64,000 nucleotides of DNA from Spirochaeta lutea (GCF_000758165.1 NZ_JNUP01000065.1:147359-211358), one strand, 5' to 3'; shown: positions 1 to 8,902, counted from the first letter of the stretch. Notes: generated by a model from the sequence alone, not told the origin. Program-made: numbers and translations.

Positions 1-697
1 ATAAAAAGTTGTTGAAATTATTGGACGAGGACGGAGATTCGTATCTGAATCGGGCGTCCGGGATGTTTTGGTTTGTCCGTATGTTGGTAAAGGTAAGAAT
101 TACCCGGCGCCGGTCCCCGGTGAGACCTGATATGCGGCGGATCATTTGATCAGAATCGATGGAGAGCTCAATCTCCCGGAATCCCTCGTTGGTATTTTTC
201 CACTGCAGCAGAAGTTTGACCACCGGTTCGCTGGAGCCCCGGGGGTTTTCTTCCAGATTATCCAGGGGTACGGGGTTCGGGCTGTCCAGGAAGGCGATAG
301 TGTAGTTCCGGCGTAGGAGATCCAATCCCTGGGCGGTGGCTATACCGCCGGGTGAGGTCGTGCTCAGAGGATCCAGCGCCTGGTTCAGGGTTACATCGTA
401 GCGCGGCACGTAGATTTGCAGAACCGATCCGTCGCTTACCAGGACTTGTTCCTCTGGATCTGTAAAGTCTATCCGTAGGAGGTTGGGTTCTTTGTAGTAG
501 ATCTGGCCTTCCATGCGCTCGGATTCTACCTGGAGCACTAAATCAGCAACATAGTCGTTGAGATCGCGGTAATTTGCAGCTACCTGGTCAAAGTACATGG
601 GTGCCGTAATAATGGACTGGGCAGCCAGGGGTGAAAGCAGGACCAGGAGGAGTGCGCTGAGAAATAGTCGGGCCGGGAGGGTTCGTTTCATATTCAT
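1..697 (-). CDS. LolA-like outer-membrane lipoprotein carrier, partial (runs off window)
   Basis: The minus-strand reading frame is open from the ATG at 697 to the window edge, so the C-terminus is missing. The N-terminus has a basic start, a hydrophobic core and an Ala-Gln cleavage site (SPLAAQS), a typical Sec signal. The mature part starts with a helix, then a stretch reading GQIYYKEPNLLRIDF and later EQVLVSDGSVLQIYVP, the beta pattern of LolA/LolB-type half-barrels that carry lipoproteins across the periplasm. An ATG two codons inside (691) is an alternative start. It is transcribed divergently from pyrH. The LolA assignment comes from motif pattern only; another member of the same fold is possible. 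Confidence 0.7.
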   Translation of the reverse strand, partial: MNMKRTLPARLFLSALLLVLLSPLAAQSIITAPMYFDQVAANYRDLNDYVADLVLQVESERMEGQIYYKEPNLLRIDFTDPEEQVLVSDGSVLQIYVPRYDVTLNQALDPLSTTSPGGIATAQGLDLLRRNYTIAFLDSPNPVPLDNLEENPRGSSEPVVKLLLQWKNTNEGFREIELSIDSDQMIRRISGLTGDRRRVILTFTNIRTNQNIPDARFRYESPSSSNNFNNFL

Positions 698-709
698 GAC
701 GTAGGTCTC

Positions 710-738
710 ACTATTCCGAAAAGCGCTAGGCTTGTCAA
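710..738 (-). promoter_or_regulatory. sigma70-type promoter of the LolA-like gene
   Basis: On the minus strand TTGACA (738-733) is followed after 17 bp by AATAGT (715-710). The -10 box ends 12 bp before the ATG at 697, so the 5' leader would be very short and no Shine-Dalgarno sequence is visible. Confidence 0.6.
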
Positions 739-742
739 TATA

Positions 743-771
743 TTGCCTCTTTGGTGTATTTACCCTAGGAT
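743..771 (+). promoter_or_regulatory. candidate pyrH promoter
   Basis: TTGCCT (743-748), 17-bp spacer, TAGGAT (766-771). It lies back to back with the divergent lolA promoter and would give a leader of about 20 nt containing the GAGGA ribosome site of pyrH. Confidence 0.45.
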
Positions 772-797
772 TGCCGAGAATTAACGAGGAGTAGAAC

Positions 798-1493
798 ATG
801 GTAAAGATTGTATCACTTGGCGGGTCTATTGTCGCGCCTGACGGGGTGGATGCCGAGTTTGTCCGGTCGTTTGTGGATGAGGTCCGCAGCTACCTGGGGG
901 AGGATGATCGGCGTAGATTGATATTAATCGTCGGCGGGGGGGCTCCTGCACGGAGGTACCAAGAGGCGTACCGTGTGCTGACCGGCGGGGAATGTTCGGA
1001 GGACCAGGACTGGGTGGGTATAATGGCAACCCGGTTGAATGCGGAACTTGTGCGCGCCGTGTTTCACCATGAGGGGTTGTGTGATGATCCGGTGGTGACT
1101 GATCCCACGGCTCCGGAGGTGAGGTTCAGCGGCAGGGTGTTGGTGGGGGCCGGTTGGAAGCCTGGTTTTTCTACGGATTTTGATGCGGTGAAACTTGCCG
1201 AACGCTACAGCGCTGATACGGTTATTAATTTGAGCAATATCGAGCAGGTTTATACTGCCGACCCCCGGATCGATGCTGATGCGGTTCCCCTCAGTTCTAT
1301 TTCCTGGAAGGATTTTACGGCCTTAGTGGGCGAGGACTGGAAGCCGGGGAGCAATCTGCCCTTTGATCCAGTAGCAACCAAGCAAGCCCGTCAGCTGGGA
1401 CTGAAGGTGGTCGCTGCAGGGGGGCGAGATCTGGCAAACATTGGGAAGATTCTCCGGGATCAGGAATTTTTCGGTACCAAGATCGGCGGTTAG
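798..1493 (+). CDS. pyrH: UMP kinase, archaeal-type PyrH
   Basis: Amino-acid-kinase fold protein of 231 residues predicted to phosphorylate UMP to UDP with ATP in the cytoplasm. It starts with VKIVSLGGSIVAPDG (glycine-rich nucleotide loop), has IVGGGAPARRYQ near residue 45, a central DWVGIMATRLNAELVRA helix, and VINLSNIEQVYTADPR, the conserved Asn/Asp loop with the usual YTADP segment. Length and motifs fit the short archaeal/spirochaetal type rather than the E. coli hexameric type. ATG 798 is preceded by GAGGA at 785. It converges on the TPR lipoprotein gene with 29 bp between. Confidence 0.85.
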   Translation: MVKIVSLGGSIVAPDGVDAEFVRSFVDEVRSYLGEDDRRRLILIVGGGAPARRYQEAYRVLTGGECSEDQDWVGIMATRLNAELVRAVFHHEGLCDDPVVTDPTAPEVRFSGRVLVGAGWKPGFSTDFDAVKLAERYSADTVINLSNIEQVYTADPRIDADAVPLSSISWKDFTALVGEDWKPGSNLPFDPVATKQARQLGLKVVAAGGRDLANIGKILRDQEFFGTKIGG

Positions 1494-1522
1494 TATAGAA
1501 GAAACCGAGATGGGGTTGGGGG

Positions 1523-3181
1523 TTAGGACGGTTGACGGTCCCATTCAGCTAAGAGGTTCCGCAGCCGATCTGTCTGAGGTTGCAAAGTTCCCGGGGGAAT
1601 AATTGAAAAGAGGTTACTGGCTGCCAGGCTTAGGGTGTAGGGGTCCTGAATGGTTCCGAGAAGCTCCAGGGCAGCGTCTGTTTGGCCGGTCCGGGCCAGG
1701 GCCAAGGAGGCGTTGAGCAGGCTCTGATCCCGCTGGTTCTCCAGGGTGTTGAGGGTGGCCACCAGCCGGTCCGAGAGCATCTGGCGCTGTTGGGTGGCGG
1801 CCTGATCCTGAGAACCGCTTTCCTGGGCGAGGGCTTCTAAGGCCCGGGAGAGGGCGCTCGCTCGAACCGCCCCGGACTGGATACGGGCCAGCAGGGCGGT
1901 GGCGGCGTCCGTAATCCCCAGCCGAGAAGCCAGAACAAACAGATCTGCCTTTCCGAAATCGTCCAGAAGCGCTGGGTTCTGCTGCAGCTCTTGGATCAAC
2001 TGCTCTACATAGTATTGGGCGATCAGCGGGTCGTTGTTTTCCAGGTATAGCCCGGCAATACGCAGGGTGGTGAGGGCTTGGGTCTGCAGGGCCTGAGGCC
2101 CGGGGATTTGCCGGGAACGCTGCAGGACCTGCTGGAGAAAAATTTCCGCTGCAAAGGGTTCACCCTGTTCAAAATAGTATTCCGCCAGATAGAGAGAAAG
2201 CTCCTGCTGTTCCGTGGTTTGGGTAAAATACTGGATGTATTCTCCCGTCTGCCCGGCATACCCCATGGGAATGAGATCCTGAATGCCCTGACGGACGGTT
2301 TCTTGCTGAGCAGGTGTGAGGGTGTCTATAGCAAGCTCCTCCAGGATTGAGTAGGCTTTTTCGGCGTAGCGCAGGGCTTCCTGACTATCCTGCTGCTCCT
2401 GGAACCTCAGGGCGATCTGGGCGTATGCCTGGAAGCGATCCGCAGGGTGGGGAATGGCTGATGCCCCTGCTAATGCTTGTTGAAGAAGAACTCCGGCGCG
2501 TTGCCCGGACCCGAGCTGCTGGTATTCCCGGGCTGTCCGGGTTAAAAGGCGCACCCTGAGGGTATAGTCCTGAATGAGATATATCCGCTGCACAGCCTGA
2601 CGCAACAGGGGATATCCAGCTGTGCCGGTGTTAAACAGAGCGTAGATTAGGTCTTCCAGGATCTGTACTTCCCGCCCCTGGGCCTCATCAGGATTGAATA
2701 GGGGGAAGACTAGATCTGCAGCCTGTTTCAGCAGGCTGAGGGCTTGCTCCGCTGCCTGATATCCGAGAAAATCACCGCTCAGGGCTGAAAATAGTTCAGC
2801 TCGGCGTAGGGCTGAATCGATCTCCTGGGCCATCCCAATACTCTGCTGGAGAGAATCAAATCCGATTTCACGTCCTTGCGAGAGCTGGGTGGTATTTTGC
2901 TGTAACTGGTCATCCCCGGGAGCCCACCGGTCCTGGGCCACTAAGGCTTCCTGGGCGATTCGGCTCAGGGCGAAGACCCGGGAGTAGGTGTCGGGAATGG
3001 TATCCGCTGCAATGCGGGCAAGGACCAGGAGGCTGGGTTCGTAATTCTGCCAGGGAAACGAGGGGATAGGTGCAGCTCGGCGGCTGACCGGAGTGGAGGC
3101 GCATCCCGAGAGTACGAGGATAGTGAGGAGAACCAAGAATCTACGCCGATGGTTCAGCGGTGGTGAGGGCCCGGGCTGCAT
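1523..3181 (-). CDS. TPR-repeat lipoprotein of unknown function
   Basis: 552 residues. The N-terminus has a hydrophobic stretch ending in VLSGCAS, a good lipobox with Cys at about residue 27, so the product should be lipid-anchored. The rest is alpha-helical and rich in Ala, Gln and Leu, with repeated helix pairs such as ALRYAEKAYSILEEL and LYLAEYYFEQGEPFAAE, typical of TPR/SEL-type solenoids. No catalytic motif is visible. The likely role is a periplasmic or outer-membrane scaffold, but this is inference. There is no Shine-Dalgarno; a promoter sits 6 bp upstream of the ATG. Confidence 0.75.
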   Translation of the reverse strand: MQPGPSPPLNHRRRFLVLLTILVLSGCASTPVSRRAAPIPSFPWQNYEPSLLVLARIAADTIPDTYSRVFALSRIAQEALVAQDRWAPGDDQLQQNTTQLSQGREIGFDSLQQSIGMAQEIDSALRRAELFSALSGDFLGYQAAEQALSLLKQAADLVFPLFNPDEAQGREVQILEDLIYALFNTGTAGYPLLRQAVQRIYLIQDYTLRVRLLTRTAREYQQLGSGQRAGVLLQQALAGASAIPHPADRFQAYAQIALRFQEQQDSQEALRYAEKAYSILEELAIDTLTPAQQETVRQGIQDLIPMGYAGQTGEYIQYFTQTTEQQELSLYLAEYYFEQGEPFAAEIFLQQVLQRSRQIPGPQALQTQALTTLRIAGLYLENNDPLIAQYYVEQLIQELQQNPALLDDFGKADLFVLASRLGITDAATALLARIQSGAVRASALSRALEALAQESGSQDQAATQQRQMLSDRLVATLNTLENQRDQSLLNASLALARTGQTDAALELLGTIQDPYTLSLAASNLFSIIPPGTLQPQTDRLRNLLAEWDRQPS

Positions 3182-3187
3182 GGGATC

Positions 3188-3216
3188 ACTCTATCAGGTT
3201 TGCCGGACAATTTGAA
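3188..3216 (-). promoter_or_regulatory. promoter giving a probable leaderless mRNA (TPR lipoprotein)
   Basis: Minus strand TTCAAA (3216-3211), 17 bp, TAGAGT (3193-3188), then 6 nt (GATCCC) to the ATG. Transcription would start at or next to the start codon. Confidence 0.5.
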
Positions 3217-3247
3217 TCTATTCATACCCCGGGCCTAGAAGAATAAT

Positions 3248-3562
3248 CTATCCGGGAACGATACTCATTCTGCCTTGGTGGTAGAGGAGCCGGACCTGGG
3301 CCTTTTTAAGTCCTAGGTCGGCCACGGTTTTGCTATTCAAGATGACCGTATTATGTGCGACCTCGTTTTTCAGATAAATGATGCCGGAGAGGGCCGGGAT
3401 GCTTCCCGTTCCGAGGGACTCTTCGGTGGCGCCCAGTTCCAACATAATGGGATACTGGGTTGTCATGAGGCCGAGGTCAAAGCCGTCGTTGGGATTTATA
3501 TGGATATCGGCAACGTCCTGATGCCGGTCTGAAATAACCCGTAGGGGGGCACTTCGCTTCAT
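3248..3562 (-). CDS. small conserved-looking protein, unknown
   Basis: 104 residues, no signal peptide, no membrane segment. The C-terminal half (GIIYLKNEVAHNTVILNS, then KTVADLGLKKAQVRLLYHQG) looks like a small beta domain. The start is well supported by AGGAG 7 nt upstream of the ATG. Codon use is like its neighbours. I do not recognise the family; a flagellar SpoA-like beta domain was considered but the characteristic pattern is not there. Confidence 0.6.
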   Translation of the reverse strand: MKRSAPLRVISDRHQDVADIHINPNDGFDLGLMTTQYPIMLELGATEESLGTGSIPALSGIIYLKNEVAHNTVILNSKTVADLGLKKAQVRLLYHQGRMSIVPG

Positions 3563-3651
3563 TTTCAGACTCCTGGGTATGGTGTTATCCTAAGGGTAGG
3601 CGGGATTTTGGGTAAGCGCAAGAAAAACCTGGTGCATGTTTCCCGGCGGGA

Positions 3652-3680
3652 TTGTCAGACCCCGGGTTTTCGTCTACACT
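3652..3680 (+). promoter_or_regulatory. promoter of tRNA-Leu
   Basis: TTGTCA (3652-3657), 17 bp, TACACT (3675-3680), placing the start about 14 nt before the 5' end of the tRNA. Confidence 0.6.
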
Positions 3681-3700
3681 TCCAACCTGCAGAGAAACAG

Positions 3701-3784
3701 GCCGGCGTGGCGAAATTGGTAGACGCGCTAGACTCAAAATCTGGTGGGGGCAACTCCGTGTCGGTTCGAGTCCGACCGCCGGTA
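3701..3784 (+). tRNA. tRNA-Leu, anticodon CAA
   Basis: Complete cloverleaf: the 7-bp acceptor stem GCCGGCG pairs with CGCCGGT, discriminator A at 3784, anticodon arm CTAGA-CTCAAAA-TCTGG gives anticodon CAA (reads UUG), long variable arm TGGGGGCAACTCCG as expected for Leu, T arm with GGTTCGAGTCC. The 3' CCA is not encoded. No other tRNA is adjacent. Confidence 0.95.
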
Positions 3785-3973
3785 TTCTGTTTTCATACCC
3801 TGCAATTACATCGAGGCGATTGCCTAGAGCGTTTCGCAGGATCCTTGAAGGTATGATTCTTCGGGTTTCAAGGCCACATCCCGCCGCCCCTCCCTAACAC
3901 AAGACTGTACCTCATGGAACATCAATCCCGAGGCAAATTCCGGGGTTCCCAGGTCTTCAGCGCCTTTTATAGG

Positions 3974-4073
3974 GTGTAAAAAGGTTGTTCCTTTGCACCC
4001 CGGCGAAACCACCCCCGGGTGGACTTATAGGTTGCTTCGCTATATCCGGTGTGGTTACCAACCTTTTGCGCAC
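3974..4073. repeat. ~100-bp intergenic repeat element, copy A
   Basis: The left end reads GTGTAAAAAGGTTG and the right end ACCAACCTTTTGCGCAC, imperfect inverted repeats of each other. It carries TTGCACCCCGG at offset 19 from the left end, as copy C (55244-55344) does at offset 20. It lies in the 475-bp gap between tRNA-Leu and the TetR gene; I see no gene in the remainder of that gap. A further right-end-like piece (TACCTTGGCGCA) occurs at about 4159-4170. Confidence 0.6.
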
Positions 4074-4127
4074 TAGGAGTGCCATCCTCACCTATATCAC
4101 TATCTCGTGATTCAGGATCCATTCCCG

Positions 4128-4163
4128 GGTACCGGAGGGTGCCATCCCATCGCTGCCGGTACC
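4128..4163. repeat. 8-bp perfect inverted repeat upstream of tetR
   Basis: GGTACCGG (4128-4135) and CCGGTACC (4156-4163) can form a hairpin with a 20-nt loop. No T-run follows on either strand, so it is not an obvious terminator. Two related GTGCCATCC segments flank it (4079 and 4139). Confidence 0.45.
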
Positions 4164-4195
4164 TTGGCGCATGGTTGGGTGTAGTTATTACGTTC

Positions 4196-4241
4196 TTGAC
4201 AGACCATTCTTCTTCGGTATAAAACATACCAACCAGTATGT
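4196..4241 (+). promoter_or_regulatory. tetR-MATE promoter with TetR-type operator
   Basis: TTGACA (4196-4201), 16 bp, TATAAA (4218-4223). Directly after the -10 box is the inverted repeat ACATAC-CAACCA-GTATGT (4224-4241), covering the expected start of transcription. This geometry fits autorepression by the TetR-family protein encoded 18 bp downstream. Confidence 0.7.
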
Positions 4242-4258
4242 ATGTTTGAGGGGAAGAT

Positions 4259-4912
4259 ATGGGACGCGGAGAAGAAAGCAGGGAACGAATCTTAGCCATT
4301 TCTCTGAAGCTGTTTATGAAGATGGGTTATCGGGGTACCAGCCTGGCGGATATATGTAAGGCCACAGGTCTTACCAAGGGAGCCTTGTATCATCATTTTT
4401 CCGGAAAAGATGACCTGTATGTGCATGCCCTGGATAGTTTTTTCCAGTATTCCCGAGTTCCACGGTGGATGACCGACCAGACCCTGAGCCTGCGGGATCG
4501 CATTCACCAAGGGTTTAAGGAGCTGGATTCCAGTAAGGCCTGGATTATGGATACGGTGGGAAGCAGCCAGGACGATGCCATTCTGCAGTTCTATTCGTTC
4601 CTCTATGAGGCTACTCGGCGCTGCCCGGAGTATCAGCAGCGCTTGGACGAATATGATCGCATGAAACACCAGGCCCTAGCCGATGTATTTCGGAAGGCTC
4701 AGGAAACCGGGCAGCTCCGGAAGGATATTGATCCTGAGGCCACGGCTATTGAGCTTGATGCGCTTTTACAACAGCTGCTGTACCTGCGGTTTGTAAACCA
4801 CCGGGTGCGGATGGATGATTTTTTATTGGAACAGATGGTGGAAAATTACTGGCGGCGTCTTGTTCCGCTGGAACATGACATCTCCAAGGATTCCCGGGGG
4901 CTGCCGGGTTAA
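4259..4912 (+). CDS. TetR/AcrR-family transcriptional repressor
   Basis: 217 residues. The N-terminal helix-turn-helix spans about residues 7-55 (SRERILAISLKLFMKMGY, TSLADICKATGLTKGALYHH, then FSGKDDLY), the classic TetR signature. The variable C-terminal ligand domain contains many aromatic and acidic residues. ATG 4259 follows GGGGAAGATAT. The gene directly precedes a MATE exporter in the same orientation, with 66 bp between, so it most likely controls that exporter in response to a toxic ligand; the ligand cannot be read from sequence. Confidence 0.85.
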   Translation: MGRGEESRERILAISLKLFMKMGYRGTSLADICKATGLTKGALYHHFSGKDDLYVHALDSFFQYSRVPRWMTDQTLSLRDRIHQGFKELDSSKAWIMDTVGSSQDDAILQFYSFLYEATRRCPEYQQRLDEYDRMKHQALADVFRKAQETGQLRKDIDPEATAIELDALLQQLLYLRFVNHRVRMDDFLLEQMVENYWRRLVPLEHDISKDSRGLPG

Positions 4913-4978
4913 GCGGGGACGTCTTTGAGGCGTGGGGCGTTGGAATCACCCTTTACATTGGAATGGAAGGAAACGAGG

Positions 4979-6529
4979 ATGCAAGGATTCGCACATAAAC
5001 AATTGTATAAGCAGACCCTGCGCACCAGGCGGAAGTGGATTTTCTCCATCGCCCTGCCCATCATCATTCAGAACATGGTGCAGCATTTTCAGGTGCTCAT
5101 TGATCGGGCTTTTTTGGGGAACCTGGATAGCCGCTACCTGGCGGCCATCGGGAATGTGATCATCCCCTACAATGCCGTTTCGATATTTTTGATGTTCGCT
5201 GCCATGGGCATAACCATTCTGGTGGCCCAGCATGTGGGGGCCGGACGCCTGGATGCGGCCCGGGAGGTGAGCGAGTCAAGTTTTGTGTATTCGTCAATCT
5301 TCTCGGCTCTGACCTGGCTGCTCTGGTTTACTTCAGCGGATGCGATTTTCGGGTTGTTGGGTACGTCGGGGCCGATTAAGCAGGATGCGGTAACCTATGT
5401 CCGTATCCTGTCCGTGTCTCTTATCTTTTTCGGGGCGGAGATTACCGCGGCGAGTACCCTTCAGGGGGTGGGACATACCCGGCCGATCATGTTTGTCGGC
5501 ATGCTCAAGAATGTGCTGAATATCCTTTTCGATTGGCTGTTGATCTTCGGGAATCTGGGGTTTCCCGAGATGGGGTTGGAAGGGGCCGCCCTGGCTACCC
5601 TGATTGCCAATGCTGCCGGTTCGGTGACCCTGACGATCTTTGTGCTTAGGACGAAACGCCTGCCCTTCCGGTACCGTTTGGAGGAGATTCTCCGGCCCAG
5701 CTGGATCCGGTATAAGCGGGGGCTTGCTCTGGGTCTGCCCTCCGGGGTGGAGAGTTTGCTCTGGTTTGTGGGACAGCTGGTTCTCCTTCGGATGCTCAAC
5801 GGGGTGAATCCCATGGCGGTGGGGGTGCTGAGTCTGGTCCAGAGTGTGCAGCTCCTGGGACATTTTATTTACCAGGGGTTTGCCCGGGCGACTACCACGG
5901 TGGTGGGACAGTTGTGGGGGCGGGAGGATTGGGATGAGGCTCTTCGGGGGGGATTCCAATGCCTGCGGCTCAGCATCCTGGTGAGTATCATCTGGGCGGG
6001 CATTATGGCTAGTTTTCCCGGGCCGTTGGCGCGGATTTTTACCGACGACCCCTATGTGTTAGAGCAGGCTCGGACCATCATTCGGATGGCGGCCTTGTTC
6101 ATCAACTTCCAGGCGGTGAATGTGGTGGTGGGCAACGCGGTCCGGGGGACGGGAGATACCCGGTGGATGCTATTCAGCCAGATTTTCGGGACGGTGTTTG
6201 TTCTGCTGGTTAGTTATGTCCTGATAGTACAGCAGGGATTCGGTCTGGTGGGAATGTATGTGACCATGATTCTGGATGAGTTTATCCGGGGAATGGTGAA
6301 TCTGCTGCGGTTTATTCTGGGGCGGAATCCCTTTACCCAGGGGGTCAGCGGATTTATTGGGAGATTGAAGATTGCCCTGGGTAGTCCGGAGCCCCGGGGG
6401 CCGGGAAGCGGGGCTGCCGTTTCTGCGGCTACCGGAACTGTTTCAGACCGGGACGGGTCGGGGACCGTTCTAGGGGTTGGAGAGGACATGTCGCCGGAGG
6501 CTGCTGATGGGGCAGAGAGCGAAGAGTAG
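4979..6529 (+). CDS. MATE-family multidrug/cation antiporter
   Basis: About 516 residues with roughly 12 hydrophobic segments in two homologous halves (IALPIIIQNMVQHFQVLIDR at the start; LALGLPSGVESLLWFVGQLV at mid-protein), the MatE arrangement of Na+- or H+-driven drug exporters in the inner membrane. I chose ATG 4979, after GGAAGGAAACGAGG, over the TTG at 4925 because it has the better ribosome site and puts the first membrane helix close to the N-terminus. The last ~70 residues are a hydrophilic Gly/Ser/Glu-rich tail, unusual for the family and probably cytoplasmic. Confidence 0.85.
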   Translation: MQGFAHKQLYKQTLRTRRKWIFSIALPIIIQNMVQHFQVLIDRAFLGNLDSRYLAAIGNVIIPYNAVSIFLMFAAMGITILVAQHVGAGRLDAAREVSESSFVYSSIFSALTWLLWFTSADAIFGLLGTSGPIKQDAVTYVRILSVSLIFFGAEITAASTLQGVGHTRPIMFVGMLKNVLNILFDWLLIFGNLGFPEMGLEGAALATLIANAAGSVTLTIFVLRTKRLPFRYRLEEILRPSWIRYKRGLALGLPSGVESLLWFVGQLVLLRMLNGVNPMAVGVLSLVQSVQLLGHFIYQGFARATTTVVGQLWGREDWDEALRGGFQCLRLSILVSIIWAGIMASFPGPLARIFTDDPYVLEQARTIIRMAALFINFQAVNVVVGNAVRGTGDTRWMLFSQIFGTVFVLLVSYVLIVQQGFGLVGMYVTMILDEFIRGMVNLLRFILGRNPFTQGVSGFIGRLKIALGSPEPRGPGSGAAVSAATGTVSDRDGSGTVLGVGEDMSPEAADGAESEE

Positions 6530-6651
6530 CCCGAGGCTGGCGGAGCAGCAGGGGATGGCTAGGGTTCGGATGGACCGCAGAGTAGCGGCGGGTGAGGTAT
6601 TTCATAGTATTTGCGGGTTTACAAATGCAGAAGCATCTTAAGGAGAAGCAG

Positions 6652-8733
6652 ATGAGTGATTGGTTTAAAGATTCGGTGGTGTACCAGATTTATACCCGGA
6701 GTTTTAAGGATTCCAACAGGGACGGGATCGGGGATTTCGGAGGCGTTATTGAAAAGCTTGATTACCTGAAGGATCTCGGTGTTGATGTACTCTGGCTGAG
6801 TCCGTTTTGCGATTCCCCCAACGATGATAACGGGTACGATATAAGCGATTACCTGACCATCATGCCAGAGTTCGGTACCATGGATGACTTTGATGCCCTG
6901 GTGAGGGGGGCTCACTCTCGGGGGATGAAGATTATGATGGATTTGGTGATGAACCATACCAGCGACGAGCATCCCTGGTTTCTGGAGAGCCGGTCCTCCC
7001 GGAATAACCCAAAACGGGATTGGTATATCTGGGCACAACCCTCCCAGGGGCCCGGTGAGGGATTTGAGGAGATCGATTTTGATCAAGCCGGCCGCGGGTA
7101 TGCCGGCCGGGCCAGGGGACCCCGGCTATCCGGGGTAGACACAGGGTTTCTTCCCAACAATTGGGACAGCTACTTCGGGGGCAAGGCCTGGGAGTTTGAT
7201 CCCCAGACTGGGGAGTACTACTGCCATATCTTCTCAAAAAAACAACCGGACCTCAATTGGGCTAATCCTGAGGTGCGTGAGGAGATGTTCCGGATTGCCC
7301 ATTGGTGGATTGACCGTGGGGTCGATGCCTTTCGGCTGGATGCTGTTCACCATATCGGGAAGCCGGAAGACTGGCCCGATGCCCCGGTCCCCAAGGAACC
7401 CTGGGGATTTTGCCTCTATAAAAACACCCCGGAGACCCATGCGTACCTCCAGGAGATGAACCGTCGGGTATTCCAGCCCAGGGCTGTGCTGACGGTGGGT
7501 GAAACCGGGGGAACTACCCCGGAGTCCGCCAGATTGTATGTTGATTCGGACCGGAATGAGCTGGATATGATTTTCCATTTTGCCCATGTCCACATGGAAA
7601 ATCCTAATGACGCTTCAGCTCTCACCGGATTGATGAGTCAATGGTATGCAGCCCTAAAACCCGGGGCCTGGGATGCCCAGTTTTTCTCGAATCATGATCT
7701 GCCCCGCCAGGTTTCTTCCTTCGGGGATGACCGGTGGTTGCGGGGAAAAAGCGCTAAGGCAATAGCGGCCCTGCTGTTAACCTCCTGGGGAACACCCTTC
7801 ATGTACCAAGGAGAAGAAATCGGACTACCCAATGCCTATTTCCCGGACATCGGGGATTACCGGGATATCCATGCCCTCCGGGGATATCGGGAGGGGTTGG
7901 TATCGGGGGAGGATCCCGAGTTGGTAATGGCCGTGTTTCAGACCCGCAATCGAGACAATAGCCGGACGCCTATGCAATGGTCAGGAGAGGCTAATGCAGG
8001 TTTTTGTGAAGCCGATGTTCAGCCCTGGATTCCTGTGCCCCAACAGAACCGCCATATTAACGTGGGAGCCGAGTTAGCAGGCCGTGTCGAATATGCACCC
8101 GGAGGAAGTATTGGTGGTGCAGGGATTCTGTCGTGGTACCGGGATCTTATTGCGTTGCGAAAACGGTATAGCGTGCTGCGTCGCGGCGCCTATGCACCCG
8201 TGAATCCCAACCACTCCAGGGTTATCTGTTACCTCCGGTACCTGGAAGACCCGGCCTTTACCGAGGATCCGGCAAGATCGAAGGAACTGGGGCATTCCTC
8301 CCCGGTCCAATCCGAGGATCAGCCCCGGGCCGGGGAGAAGACATTGGCTCTTGTCATCATCAACTGGACGGGAACCCAGGCGGATTACCACCTATCCCCC
8401 CGGCTGCTTTCCCAGGCTGAATACCTGGATACACCGCCTGAGGCTGTAAAAGATGGTTCCCTATCGGGCTTCTCCCTGGAGGCGGGAAACTATGCAGTAC
8501 CCGGGACCCCCGGGCCCGGTGAGGAATCCCTGGGGGGACTGTGTCCCGATGAATCCGGGGCCATTCAGGGCGGTACCACCGGTGTTGCGGATTTCGCAGC
8601 CGCCTTGGGCGGGGACAGCGGAGAATTTGATTCTGATGATGATCTTCCAGAAACGGGACGCCCTGTACTGGGGTCGGCTCCTGCCAAAAAAATGAGGCTC
8701 CGGCCTTGGGAGTGCCGGGTGTATCTAGGATAG
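6652..8733 (+). CDS. GH13 alpha-glucosidase (oligo-1,6-glucosidase / trehalose-6-phosphate hydrolase type)
   Basis: About 693 residues, no signal peptide, hence cytoplasmic. It begins DSVVYQIYTRSFKDSNRDG and has the GH13 set: DLVMNHTSDEH near residue 100, nucleophile Asp230 in DAFRLDAVHH, acid/base Glu284 in TVGETGG, and Asp349 in SNHDLPR. These fit GH13 subfamilies that split isomaltose, short maltodextrins or trehalose-6-phosphate; the substrate is not decidable here. ATG 6652 follows AAGGAGAAGCAG. The C-terminal beta domain is interrupted by two acidic Gly/Pro-rich stretches (about 540-570 and 620-680), which make it ~130 residues longer than usual. Confidence 0.85.
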   Translation: MSDWFKDSVVYQIYTRSFKDSNRDGIGDFGGVIEKLDYLKDLGVDVLWLSPFCDSPNDDNGYDISDYLTIMPEFGTMDDFDALVRGAHSRGMKIMMDLVMNHTSDEHPWFLESRSSRNNPKRDWYIWAQPSQGPGEGFEEIDFDQAGRGYAGRARGPRLSGVDTGFLPNNWDSYFGGKAWEFDPQTGEYYCHIFSKKQPDLNWANPEVREEMFRIAHWWIDRGVDAFRLDAVHHIGKPEDWPDAPVPKEPWGFCLYKNTPETHAYLQEMNRRVFQPRAVLTVGETGGTTPESARLYVDSDRNELDMIFHFAHVHMENPNDASALTGLMSQWYAALKPGAWDAQFFSNHDLPRQVSSFGDDRWLRGKSAKAIAALLLTSWGTPFMYQGEEIGLPNAYFPDIGDYRDIHALRGYREGLVSGEDPELVMAVFQTRNRDNSRTPMQWSGEANAGFCEADVQPWIPVPQQNRHINVGAELAGRVEYAPGGSIGGAGILSWYRDLIALRKRYSVLRRGAYAPVNPNHSRVICYLRYLEDPAFTEDPARSKELGHSSPVQSEDQPRAGEKTLALVIINWTGTQADYHLSPRLLSQAEYLDTPPEAVKDGSLSGFSLEAGNYAVPGTPGPGEESLGGLCPDESGAIQGGTTGVADFAAALGGDSGEFDSDDDLPETGRPVLGSAPAKKMRLRPWECRVYLG

Positions 8734-8734
8734 G

Positions 8735-8833
8735 GACCAAACGACCCTAGGCAACCCCGGATATGGCAGGACTGCCTGAGGTGCGGCTCCCGGGGTAGCG
8801 CCGCCGAGGGGCAATGTAATAACCCTTGCGCCC
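8735..8833. repeat. ~100-bp intergenic repeat element, copy B
   Basis: It shares the 18-bp block AGCGCCGCCGAGGGGCAA (8797-8814) exactly with copy D (60537-60554), at the same distance (19-20 bp) from the right end, followed in both by a CCTT-TTGCGC-like end. The left half (CAAACG, CCCCGGAT) also aligns with D. The terminal inverted repeat is more decayed than in the other copies. It fills most of the 175-bp gap between the GH13 gene and arcA. Confidence 0.6.
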
Positions 8834-8896
8834 TCGGTTCGCCTTGGCTCGGGTGATTCATCCGAAATTTAGTTCCATTATTCGGGAAATACCCGG

Positions 8897-8902
8897 TACA
8901 CT
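8897..8902 (+). promoter_or_regulatory. candidate -10 box 6 nt upstream of arcA
   Basis: TACACT is followed by 6 nt (AGTACC) and the ATG. There is no Shine-Dalgarno sequence; the -35 region (TTCCAT at 8873, 18-bp spacer) is poor. Part of the leaderless pattern seen at other genes here. Confidence 0.35.

Noticed and set aside
3785-3970. Second tRNA or small RNA after tRNA-Leu
   Set aside because: No cloverleaf or strong stem found in this stretch.
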